This document shows positions 24,614-31,336 of a stretch of DNA of 64,000 nucleotides, piece by piece. The translations under genes and the position numbers were made by a program. The notes below the pieces were generated by a model that saw nothing but the letters and a program-made list of their open reading frames with translations, was not told the DNA's origin and did not search any database. Source of the DNA: JAAXHF01 sp963665955 (GTDB taxonomy: Bacteria; Desulfobacterota; Binatia; Bin18). The stretch spans positions 2,418,001-2,482,000 of the forward strand of contig OZ246887.1 in NCBI GenBank assembly GCA_965231765.1. The letters run 5' to 3'. Position 1 is the first letter of the stretch. Every line of letters starts with the position of its first letter.

Positions 24614-25478
24614 TCTGGATCGTGAAATTGAAGCCACGCTCAAAGAGCCATACCCTGAGCCATGGTTACCCGAGTTGACGGCTCCACTTGCCGAATGGGG
24701 ATGGGAGACCTTGCGCTGTGACACCGGGATAACCGCTGCTGGTTACGGAACGGGTCGTGTACTCGCAGGCAGAGCCGAAGTGCCACGAAATGTGGGAGCG
24801 TGTTTGCCAATCACACTTGGTACTAATGGGTCTACGCATAAAACAATCGTCGAATGTTTGACGGAAGATCGGATTGGCCAGTATCACGATCTCGGGCTTA
24901 CCTTCTACATGCCAGATGAATTTGCGAACTCAACAGTTCTTGAGTGTCTGCAAGATGCTATCGATATGCTGGCCAAGGTGCCGACACTGCAAAAGGCCGT
25001 TGCAACCCTGGTGCGAGCTTGTCATATCTTGAAGCCAGAAGATGATGACTATGACGTGAGTCACAGCGATCCGTACGTTCCCTTTTCCGTACTCGTGTCA
25101 GTCCCTCAGAAACGCAGTACGAACGATACGCTACGCGTAGTAGAATCTCTTGTGCATGAGACTATGCATCTCCAGTTGACGCTTATCGAACGGTTGCGGC
25201 CTCTTGTTCATACGTCCGACCAAACGTACTTCTCCCCTTGGAAGGGGGCGTACCGATCTCCCCAAGGCGTTTTGCATGCGCTGTATGTTTTTCGAGTTCT
25301 TGACCGCTTTTTCGAAAGACTGCTGCGGTTTCCTGACTGGTCCGTCGCAAGTATTGACCATATGCATAGAAGACGTTGCGAAATTTCCCAACAGATTAGA
25401 GATGTAAAAACGTTCCAAGACTGTCCGGTTCTTACTGAGCTGGGGAATCATTTTGTGAGACTACTCATTGCCGGCTGA
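24591..25478 (+). CDS. HExxH-motif protein, putative 2OG-dependent peptide beta-hydroxylase
   Basis: Protein of about 295 residues with HETMH at 189-193, in the context SLVHETMHLQLTL. It also has an upstream block HSDPYVPFSVLVSVP (158-172) that I associate with the HEXXH-motif domain family found in RiPP and FxsA-type clusters. Members of that family have been reported as 2-oxoglutarate-dependent peptide beta-hydroxylases rather than peptidases. The ATG at 24591 overlaps the end of the 2OG oxygenase gene by 23 bp, so the operon is translationally coupled. The 3' end overlaps the convergent HNH gene by 18 bp. If active on the same peptide, the cluster would carry two unrelated hydroxylases. 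A metalloprotease role remains possible. Confidence 0.72.
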   Translation: MKSQSLCNLDREIEATLKEPYPEPWLPELTAPLAEWGWETLRCDTGITAAGYGTGRVLAGRAEVPRNVGACLPITLGTNGSTHKTIVECLTEDRIGQYHDLGLTFYMPDEFANSTVLECLQDAIDMLAKVPTLQKAVATLVRACHILKPEDDDYDVSHSDPYVPFSVLVSVPQKRSTNDTLRVVESLVHETMHLQLTLIERLRPLVHTSDQTYFSPWKGAYRSPQGVLHALYVFRVLDRFFERLLRFPDWSVASIDHMHRRRCEISQQIRDVKTFQDCPVLTELGNHFVRLLIAG

Positions 25479-26246
25479 AGACTTATCTGAGTTGAGAAAA
25501 TCCTGCGCCATTGCACTGTATTTAGCTTCGGGACGCGTGAAAGATTTAAGGAACTCCTGGATTTTTATGGCCAAAATCCGCATCTCCTGGTCAGTGGATC
25601 TCTTTCCTGACTCGACAATGTCACAGAGGCGTTTTAAATAAGCCAGCCTTTCCCTCCGATCCTCTTCTAAATCGGATCTCCTCAAACCCATTCCTTGGAT
25701 GGTCTCCCGACCCATTTTCGTGATAGGGATCGCCACTTCTCCGCGAAAACGGATATGCCGCCGAGGATCTTCTCGGGCGGGATTAACAAAGAGCGGCTGC
25801 TCTGCCTTTACGTCATCGTAGTGGCTCTGAGCACGCTTCCCCTGACCAGCAAGAGGAAATAGGTTCCCTTTATGGCTCGAATTGCATCGCTCACAGCTGA
25901 CCAAGATGTTATCCCAGTCATAGGCTAGCCAGTAGTAGCCAGGGTACTCTTCGCGCTGACCATGCTTTTGCTTGGCCGCTCCTTTTGGCCGGAAGTGCTC
26001 GACCGCACCGTAAGAGGTAGAGAGGAACTTAGACTCACAGTAGCAGCACTTATTATATTGAGCCTTTAGCAGCGCGTTCTTCACGGACTTTGCACTATAG
26101 ATCTTGCCATTGAACTCGAATTTTTTTGAACCAGAACAATAATCGCTGGGATGGAGGTCGTAAGCAGCACAGTCCTTCTGGGTTTGTTCTGACCCTTTGG
26201 TTGTCAGGATTTTAGGAGCTTTGGGAGGCTTCTCAATGCGGATCAT
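25461..26246 (-). CDS. HNH endonuclease of a Septu-like defence pair (PtuB-like)
   Basis: Protein of 261 residues with a zinc-supported HNH domain. It has CCYC at 67-70, E83-H84 (AVEHFRPKG), then YDWDNILVSCERCNSSHKG, with Cys118, Cys121, Asn122 and His125. This layout matches the TIGR02646/PtuB type of HNH nuclease. The C-terminal half is helical and charged. It presumably degrades DNA or another nucleic acid once released by its ATPase partner during phage infection. The ATG at 26246 overlaps the ptuA-like stop by 4 bp (ATGA), so the pair is translationally coupled. A longer upstream frame lies within the partner gene and is not used. Confidence 0.82.
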   Translation of the reverse strand: MIRIEKPPKAPKILTTKGSEQTQKDCAAYDLHPSDYCSGSKKFEFNGKIYSAKSVKNALLKAQYNKCCYCESKFLSTSYGAVEHFRPKGAAKQKHGQREEYPGYYWLAYDWDNILVSCERCNSSHKGNLFPLAGQGKRAQSHYDDVKAEQPLFVNPAREDPRRHIRFRGEVAIPITKMGRETIQGMGLRRSDLEEDRRERLAYLKRLCDIVESGKRSTDQEMRILAIKIQEFLKSFTRPEAKYSAMAQDFLNSDKSSAGNE

Positions 26247-27622
26247 GGTACGTGAGAGTTCTGTTCTTTCAGAAGTGCTGCCGCCTGTCGAATCAGATCC
26301 ATAGCAGCTTGGTCTTCCTGATGTTCGGCGGTCGGTAGGCTCTCCAACTCTTTCTCTAACGCGACGAGGCATTTTTCCTCAGACTGATTCCGTTTCGTCT
26401 TGTCCAATAGAGCATTGCGCTTTGCAAGCAAACTTTCGATATGTTTGCTTCGTGCGGAGGAAACACCAAAAAGGTTGCTGGTGAGAATTTGGTCTACTCT
26501 CCATCCCTCCACGAATCGCGGTTCGTTTTCAATTATTACCTGGCCGTCCGTCTGATGCAAAACAACAAGGTTCGTGTTTGCATCCGCCTGAACCATCAAG
26601 GGACTATGGGAAGTGACAATGAATTGCGCATTGGGAAAGTGTTGAGACAGGTCTGCCATAATCTGACGTTGCCAACGTGGATGGAGGTGAAGGTCAATCT
26701 CATCGACGAGGACGATAGCTGGTTTAGCCAAAGGATTCGGGCTGCGAGGATAACGTTCATAGAGACGCGAAGCCAAGTCAACCGTCCAGGCTAGTGTTGT
26801 TTGGTAGCCGAGACTGAGGCCTGAAAGCGGAACACGCCCATAGGGCGTTTTGAATCGGACTCCGCTTGGTTCGTCGGGGAGTCCCAAGACTTTTGGTCCT
26901 AAGATATGGATGTCTTCTTCATTTTGAATATCAGGTAGGATAGCGGCAAGGATTCGTTCAATCCGTTGTAAGCGTTTCTCATTCCGCGGCTTCTTACTTT
27001 TCTTCGCGAGATAGTCAAGGTTTAGCAAGATTTTCTCAGCATCGTAAAGTTCTGTTGAATCCGAGAACAGTGAAGCCAGGGGATCGGAAAGATCAGCATT
27101 CTCCAGATTTGAGAAGCCCATGCGACGGGCGGCACCGTAGGCGAATATCGGAAGATCGAGAAAAGGTGCATCTGGGAGAAGATTGTCCGTTGGTACCCGT
27201 TCTTGAAGCACTCCATTGCTGCCCAACATTCGGACGCTGGTCTCTATCTTTTGGACCCCGTGTTTGTGTCGTGTTCCTAATGTTTGACCCGTACTGAGGG
27301 TTGCCTTGAGATCAAGTTGGACTTCCGCGCCTATCCGAAGAAGCGAATTCCACACCTCATTTTCTTCAGAATCTAAGGCTGGTGCGATAGTATCGAGTTC
27401 GCTACTGTCTGGAGAATTTGAAGCTAGCACAGGCCGCATCCAGGCCAAACATTGCAGCAGCGTTGTCTTACCAACACCATTATCTCCAAGGATTAATGTC
27501 CATTGAGCAAGCCTGCCCTCATCATCTGTGAGGTCGAGAATCTGGCGTTCTCCAAAGCAGCGGACATTTTCCAGCTCAAGGGAGCTAAAATAGATAGGCG
27601 GTTGCTGTGGAGAACTGGCCAT
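26243..27622 (-). CDS. AAA/ABC-type ATPase of a Septu-like defence pair (PtuA-like)
   Basis: Predicted ATPase of 459 residues related to OLD/RecF/SMC-type AAA proteins. Walker A is GDNGVGKT (46-53), preceded by LENVRCFGERQILDL. An ABC-signature-like LSLGYQT lies near 269, Walker B AIVLVDEID at 302-310, then HLHPRWQ and a switch IVTSHSPL. In Septu systems PtuA and PtuB form a complex in which the ATPase holds the HNH nuclease in check. No reverse transcriptase or ncRNA of a retron-Septu system is visible. The start has GGGGAGGAG upstream and lies 19 bp after the amidohydrolase stop, so the pair may be transcribed from the amidohydrolase gene. Confidence 0.85.
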   Translation of the reverse strand: MASSPQQPPIYFSSLELENVRCFGERQILDLTDDEGRLAQWTLILGDNGVGKTTLLQCLAWMRPVLASNSPDSSELDTIAPALDSEENEVWNSLLRIGAEVQLDLKATLSTGQTLGTRHKHGVQKIETSVRMLGSNGVLQERVPTDNLLPDAPFLDLPIFAYGAARRMGFSNLENADLSDPLASLFSDSTELYDAEKILLNLDYLAKKSKKPRNEKRLQRIERILAAILPDIQNEEDIHILGPKVLGLPDEPSGVRFKTPYGRVPLSGLSLGYQTTLAWTVDLASRLYERYPRSPNPLAKPAIVLVDEIDLHLHPRWQRQIMADLSQHFPNAQFIVTSHSPLMVQADANTNLVVLHQTDGQVIIENEPRFVEGWRVDQILTSNLFGVSSARSKHIESLLAKRNALLDKTKRNQSEEKCLVALEKELESLPTAEHQEDQAAMDLIRQAAALLKEQNSHVP

Positions 27623-27641
27623 GGACTTTTATCTCCTCCCC

Positions 27642-28757
27642 CTACTCCACCGCAAACCCATACAGCCTGGCCGCATTTTCGTACACAATCTTCCGTTTGT
27701 CCTCTTCCGGAATGCCTTGGAACTCGCGGGCAATAAATTCCTGGGTATGGGGAAAGGTCGAAGCCTGGTGCGGGTAGTCGGTGGACCACATGAAATTATT
27801 GGCCCCGTCAATATGGTGATAGGTCTTGAGGCCGAGCGGGTCATCAATAAAAGTCGCATACACCTGGCGCTGGAAGTATTCACTTGGCTTGAGCGACAGA
27901 GTCACCTCATAGCCTTGCTTAAAACGTCGGTAGTATTTATCGGCCCGCTCTAACAGATGCGGGACCCAGGCTAAATCATTCTCGGCTGAGACAAGTTTCA
28001 GATGGGGATAACGCTCCAGGACGCCGGAAAAGATCAGCGTCAGCAACGACTCTTGAATCTCATGCGGCCGAACAATCATACGCACATACAGTTCGGCCAA
28101 GTTCGATTCGTCTTGCTGGCTGTTCTTGCCGCGACCAGTCGCCAAATGCAAGGACAGCGGCATTTCCAATTCCTGGGCTGCAGCCCAGAAGGACTCGTAC
28201 AACGGTGAACTATACGGCTGCTCCTCTGGTGGCGAGGCCCAAATCATGCCGCCTTTCAGGCCCATTTTTTTGCAACGCTCAAGCTCCTGGCGGCCGCGCT
28301 CGGGATCAAACAGCGGAATCAGTCCCAGACCGGCAAACCGGCTGGGATCATAACTGCAAAACTCAGCTAACCAGTCATTGTAGACCCGAAAGCTGGCCTC
28401 CTGGAGCGCAGCATCTTTCAGCCAGAAAAGGACAAACGCGCAGGTTGTGTACAGGACCTCAGCGTGCACTCCATCTCGTTCAATGTCTTTGATGCGTTCA
28501 GCCGGGTCCCAGCCGCCGGGTAAGGCACTTTCCATGCCGGCTTCCAGAAACTTCTGATCAAACGTCTGACCAGCGGCAAACGCTCCAGACACCCGAAATG
28601 GAGGCAGATCTTCACACACAAAGAATGCGCCTTTTTTGCCGTCAGGATCTTTGACTACACGTGGAGCACGGTCGCGAAACTGTTTGTCAATTCGCTCGAC
28701 CCACAGTTGGGGCGGCTCACACATATGCGAGTCGGCAGAAATGATTTTCTGGGACAT
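27642..28757 (-). CDS. Amidohydrolase family 2 (metal-dependent, ACMSD-like TIM barrel)
   Basis: Amidohydrolase_2-type TIM-barrel hydrolase or decarboxylase of 371 residues. It has the N-terminal ISADSHMCEP segment (D-x-H variant of the metal motif), GLGLIPLFDPE, a central SLHLATG with the metal-binding His, and the C-terminal WSTDYPHQAST with the metal-binding Asp. Such proteins hydrolyse or decarboxylate cyclic or aromatic substrates. The last 46 codons lie in the right copy of the 137-bp repeat, so the 3' end may have been brought in with the island. Its stop lies 19 bp before the ptuA-like start. The leader contains a CGGAGAACTG-like ribosome-binding site. Confidence 0.9.
   Translation of the reverse strand: MSQKIISADSHMCEPPQLWVERIDKQFRDRAPRVVKDPDGKKGAFFVCEDLPPFRVSGAFAAGQTFDQKFLEAGMESALPGGWDPAERIKDIERDGVHAEVLYTTCAFVLFWLKDAALQEASFRVYNDWLAEFCSYDPSRFAGLGLIPLFDPERGRQELERCKKMGLKGGMIWASPPEEQPYSSPLYESFWAAAQELEMPLSLHLATGRGKNSQQDESNLAELYVRMIVRPHEIQESLLTLIFSGVLERYPHLKLVSAENDLAWVPHLLERADKYYRRFKQGYEVTLSLKPSEYFQRQVYATFIDDPLGLKTYHHIDGANNFMWSTDYPHQASTFPHTQEFIAREFQGIPEEDKRKIVYENAARLYGFAVE
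27654..27790. repeat. 137-bp direct repeat, right copy
   Basis: Partner of 22243-22379, inside the 3' end of the intact amidohydrolase gene. Beyond its two edges the sequences diverge completely. The gene ends AVE here, against PT in the left copy. Confidence 0.93.
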
Positions 28758-28791
28758 CGGCAGTTCTCCTTACATCAGCTAGTCGTCGTCG

Positions 28792-28858
28792 GCTCTCAGC
28801 CGTCAGCCAAAACAGGAACTGCTCGAAACAGTCTTTGCTGAAGCTGACGGCTGAGAGC
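28792..28858. repeat. Long-loop inverted repeat between amidohydrolase and AllA-like genes
   Basis: Perfect 16-bp arms gctctcagccgtcagc / gctgacggctgagagc separated by 35 bp. The AllA-like gene ends at 28866, so the stem could terminate its transcript. The 'cagccgtcagc' word resembles the repeats at 19980-20003 and 21852-21883. Confidence 0.65.
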
Positions 28859-28865
28859 TATCTTT

Positions 28866-29405
28866 TCAGACTTCCAGTTCGATGACCTTGTCGTCACGTT
28901 TACTCATGTTGATGTTTTCAACATACGGCCGCACGGCACTGGCCCGCTCGATCTTGCCTTCGAGTTCTTCGGCTGGGCTGGTTCCCTCACCGGTATCTTT
29001 ACGGGTGACATTAATAAACTGGCACTCTGATCCGAGCGTCAGCGCATTGTGCCAGGTGCCTTTGTAGATAAACGCAGCTTGACCGGGGTCAACCACGAAT
29101 GCCGCAATTTTGTCGTAGTCGAGTTCATACCCCGCGGGACCGGCTTCGCGGTTCGTCGGCGGTGGGGCGACAACCAGGACCATCGAACCCTGGACCGGAA
29201 TAAAGGTCTGATTATAGGAGAAATGGATCGCCATCTGGTCCATACGATTGGCGTTGGCCCGATATTTAAAGCGCAGCAGCTCCATTGCCACCTTGCCTTT
29301 TTCGGTTTCTGGATAGATGAGCTTTTTGCTTTGGAGCAGTTTACCGTAGGGTTCAAAGGATTCCGACGTAAGGGGCTGAAGTTTGACTTTGATCGTTTGT
29401 TCCAT
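28866..29405 (-). CDS. Ureidoglycolate lyase/hydrolase family protein (AllA-like)
   Basis: Cupin-like protein of 179 residues in the ureidoglycolate hydrolase (AllA) family. Characteristic blocks are LTSESFEPYGKLL at the N-terminus, HFSYNQTFIPVQGSMVLVVAP, and the strand AAFVVDPGQAAFIYKGTWHNAL with the active-site-like His, then CQFINVTRKDTGEGT. True AllA releases glyoxylate and urea from ureidoglycolate in purine catabolism. No other purine or allantoin gene is nearby, so the substrate may differ. The ATG at 29405 has a GAGGAACA-type site. The intergenic region before the divergent SUMF1-domain gene is 238 bp and otherwise empty. Confidence 0.82.
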   Translation of the reverse strand: MEQTIKVKLQPLTSESFEPYGKLLQSKKLIYPETEKGKVAMELLRFKYRANANRMDQMAIHFSYNQTFIPVQGSMVLVVAPPPTNREAGPAGYELDYDKIAAFVVDPGQAAFIYKGTWHNALTLGSECQFINVTRKDTGEGTSPAEELEGKIERASAVRPYVENINMSKRDDKVIELEV

Positions 29406-29643
29406 GCTGTTCCTCCTGCCCTCCCCGGCTATCACTGGGGAGGCGAGACTGTCAAGACATTCAGGCAGGAGGAGACAAGGACCACGCAGAGACACGTGAG
29501 ACAGGGTTATTTCGTGAGCGTGGTAACGTCGTACGGCCGCAAAAAACCAGACGGTCGGGTGGGTGGCGAGGCTGAATCTGAGGCCCTAGACAGCAAAAGC
29601 GGGTGCTGACAATATAGCCGCCGGCACTTAGGAGGAGATTGAG

Positions 29644-30846
29644 ATGTCTTGCTTATTACGTCTGAGTTTCATTGGGCTCCTCGTCCTGGGCCCGGTTCTC
29701 GCGCACGCCCAGCGAGGGGTTCTGGAGAGTCCAGGTGCCGGGGCCAAACTGTCGGGCATAGGGTTTATCGCGGGTTGGAAGTGTGACGCCGGGACCCTCA
29801 CCGTCACCCTCAACGATGGCGACTCCATACCTCTGGCGTCCGGGCTGTCGCGGGCCGATACCAGCTCCGTTTGCGGAACGCCGCTCACCGGCTTTATCAC
29901 CCAAATCAACTGGGCGACCCTCGGCAATGGCACCCATACAGCAAAAGTCTACGATAACGGGGTCCTGTTTGCCCAGAGCACCTTTGAAGTCGCGACCCTG
30001 GGGGAAGAGTTTGTGCGTGGAGCCCGGGCGCGGGTGCAGGTCCCGAACTTCCCGTCGCCTGGGGAGAGCATGATCTTTGAGTGGAATGAGAGTACCCAAC
30101 ACCTGGAGCTGGTCCAGGAGCCAATGCCCCCACCCCTCGCGGTGGAGACGCTGCAGAACAGCTTCGGGATGAACTTCGTGCTGATCGAGGCGGGGACCTT
30201 CCTGATGGGGTCGAATGATGCAGCCTCTGATCCCGATGAACGGCCTGTCCATCAGGTAGAGATCAGCCAGCCGTTTTACCTCGGGCAGCACGAAGTCACC
30301 CAAGAGCAATGGCACGCGGTGATGGGGGACCGGCCGTCACTGTTCTCCTCCTGTGGCTTTGACTGCCCAGTGGAGCATATCTCCTGGAACGAGGTGCAGA
30401 CCTTTATCCAGCGGCTGAACGCGCTGGCGGGGGGCTTCATCTACCGGCTGCCGACCGAAGCCGAGTGGGAGTATGCGGCCCGAGCGGGGACGCAGACGGC
30501 GTACAGTTTTGGAGATGAGGTGGACGATTTGGAGACGTATGCCTGGTACGACGACAATGCGGGGGATGAGACCCATCCGGTGGGGCAGAAGCAACCGAAT
30601 GGGTGGGGGCTGTACGACATGCACGGCAACGTGTGGGAGTGGGTGTCGGACAAGTATGGGAGGGATACCTACTCCGCTGACCCGGTCATCGACCCGACCG
30701 GCCCTTCCGAGGGCTTCTGGCAGATCATGCGCGGCGGGAGCTGGCGCAGCCCCGCCCGCACGTGCCGCTCTGCGTATCGCGACGTCGGTTCGCAAGACTA
30801 TCGCTCCGTCACCGTCGGCTTTCGCCTGGTGATAGCGTTCCCCTGA
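29644..30846 (+). CDS. Exported SUMF1/formylglycine-generating-enzyme-like domain protein
   Basis: Protein of 400 residues with a signal peptide (1-22, AHA/Q). An N-terminal beta-rich module (about 24-125) has the recurring pattern GWKCDAG, SRADTSSVCG, INWATLGNGTHT. A C-terminal SUMF1/FGE-sulfatase domain spans 165-400: GMNFVLIEAGTFLMGS, LGQHEVTQEQW, RLPTEAEWEYAARAG, NGWGLYDMHGNVWEWV, MRGGSWRS. FGE uses a pair of Cys (or Cys-bound copper) near the C-terminus, but here only one Cys remains in the RTCRSAYRD region. Sulfatase activation is therefore doubtful, and ligand binding is more likely. The G+C content looks higher than in its neighbours. No sulfatase gene is nearby. Confidence 0.85.
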   Translation: MSCLLRLSFIGLLVLGPVLAHAQRGVLESPGAGAKLSGIGFIAGWKCDAGTLTVTLNDGDSIPLASGLSRADTSSVCGTPLTGFITQINWATLGNGTHTAKVYDNGVLFAQSTFEVATLGEEFVRGARARVQVPNFPSPGESMIFEWNESTQHLELVQEPMPPPLAVETLQNSFGMNFVLIEAGTFLMGSNDAASDPDERPVHQVEISQPFYLGQHEVTQEQWHAVMGDRPSLFSSCGFDCPVEHISWNEVQTFIQRLNALAGGFIYRLPTEAEWEYAARAGTQTAYSFGDEVDDLETYAWYDDNAGDETHPVGQKQPNGWGLYDMHGNVWEWVSDKYGRDTYSADPVIDPTGPSEGFWQIMRGGSWRSPARTCRSAYRDVGSQDYRSVTVGFRLVIAFP

Positions 30847-30994
30847 GCATTGGGGCTGTGTGAGGCTGTGTGGTATTGGGGTGTGAGCAGCCTGAGGACG
30901 AGGCCGCCGAGCATGGCGTCCCCGTAAGCGCGGGTCCGGTAATATGGTGAAACCACGCAAACCGAGCTTGTTTTGAGGCTGACGCGAAACCACG

Positions 30995-31140
30995 CTACCC
31001 ATACGTGGTCGAAAAAACCGTATCAGTCAGCCAGCGCCGAAAGCTTTCGTTGTCACTAAACTGTTTAAACAGCTCGGTGTCATCTCTCATCAGCTCGGTG
31101 ATTACCCGCCCCAGCGCTTTATCATGTTCGATCCGGGCCA
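30995..31140 (-). pseudogene. C-terminal remnant, probably of a type I restriction HsdR subunit
   Basis: About 48 codons before the TAG at 30995-30997 read ARIEHDKALGRVITELM, then DDTELFKQFSDNESF and RRWLTDTVFSTTYG. This is the pattern seen at the very C-terminus of type I restriction R subunits. It is unrelated to the C-terminus of the complete hsdR at 36741-39971. On the same strand just upstream, a separate 35-codon frame (31229-31122, starting MMAEEIPPLY) overlaps in another frame and may be the broken start of the same or another gene. Confidence 0.5.
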
Positions 31141-31233
31141 AAAAACTGGTAGGTCGCGTAATCCTTTGGCACCGGACCTCGTCGGCTCTTCTCTGGTGCG
31201 TAGAGGGGCGGAATCTCTTCCGCCATCATGGCC

Positions 31234-31336
31234 TTACCTCACATCTCCGATAATCTCATCCAACAACCCCTCGGTTTCCTTCTCCAGGGCCAGGATGTCG
31301 GCGCGAATCTCCTCTAGCGTGCAGAGTTCCGTGTCT
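31234..31336 (-). pseudogene. C-terminal remnant, probably of a type I methyltransferase HsdM subunit
   Basis: The last 33 codons before TAA at 31234-31236 read LEEIRADILALEKETEGLL then DEIIG, a coiled-coil C-terminus like those of HsdM subunits. The frame is cut by the TauD gene end at 31337. Order and strand (M then R) fit a decayed type I R-M operon with the HsdR-like remnant downstream. A hairpin (ggcggaa-tctc-ttccgcc, 31207-31224) lies between the two remnants. Confidence 0.4.

Larger units (their letters stand above)
22380..27653. mobile_element. Genomic island bounded by 137-bp direct repeats: RiPP operon plus Septu-like defence pair
   Basis: The 5.3 kb between the two amidohydrolase repeats carries a plus-strand RiPP operon (22683-25478) and a minus-strand ATPase/HNH pair (25461-27622). 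The left 300 bp are strikingly A+T-rich compared with the surroundings. There is no integrase, transposase or tRNA at the edges. The structure of one complete gene, one 3' fragment and foreign genes between fits single-crossover (Campbell-type) integration of DNA that carried the 3' end of a homologous amidohydrolase. It also fits an integrative element using that 3' end as attachment site and later losing its integrase. The mechanism is inference; the repeats are directly visible. Confidence 0.7.

Noticed and set aside
24591..25478. HExxH protein as a zinc metalloprotease that removes the leader peptide
   Set aside because: The surrounding sequence fits the HEXXH-motif putative peptide-hydroxylase family better. 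There is no signal peptide or obvious third zinc ligand of a known peptidase clan. Kept as an alternative only.
22380..27653. Search for an integrase, transposase, tRNA attachment site or retron reverse transcriptase in the island
   Set aside because: None seen. All coding capacity is taken by the RiPP and ATPase/HNH genes.
29049..29609. 186-codon plus-strand frame opposite the AllA-like gene
   Set aside because: Antisense shadow of the AllA-like gene; no recognisable motif or ribosome-binding site.
30337..31002. 221-codon minus-strand frame opposite the SUMF1-domain gene
   Set aside because: Shadow caused by GC-rich coding sequence; the plus-strand frame has clear FGE-domain motifs.
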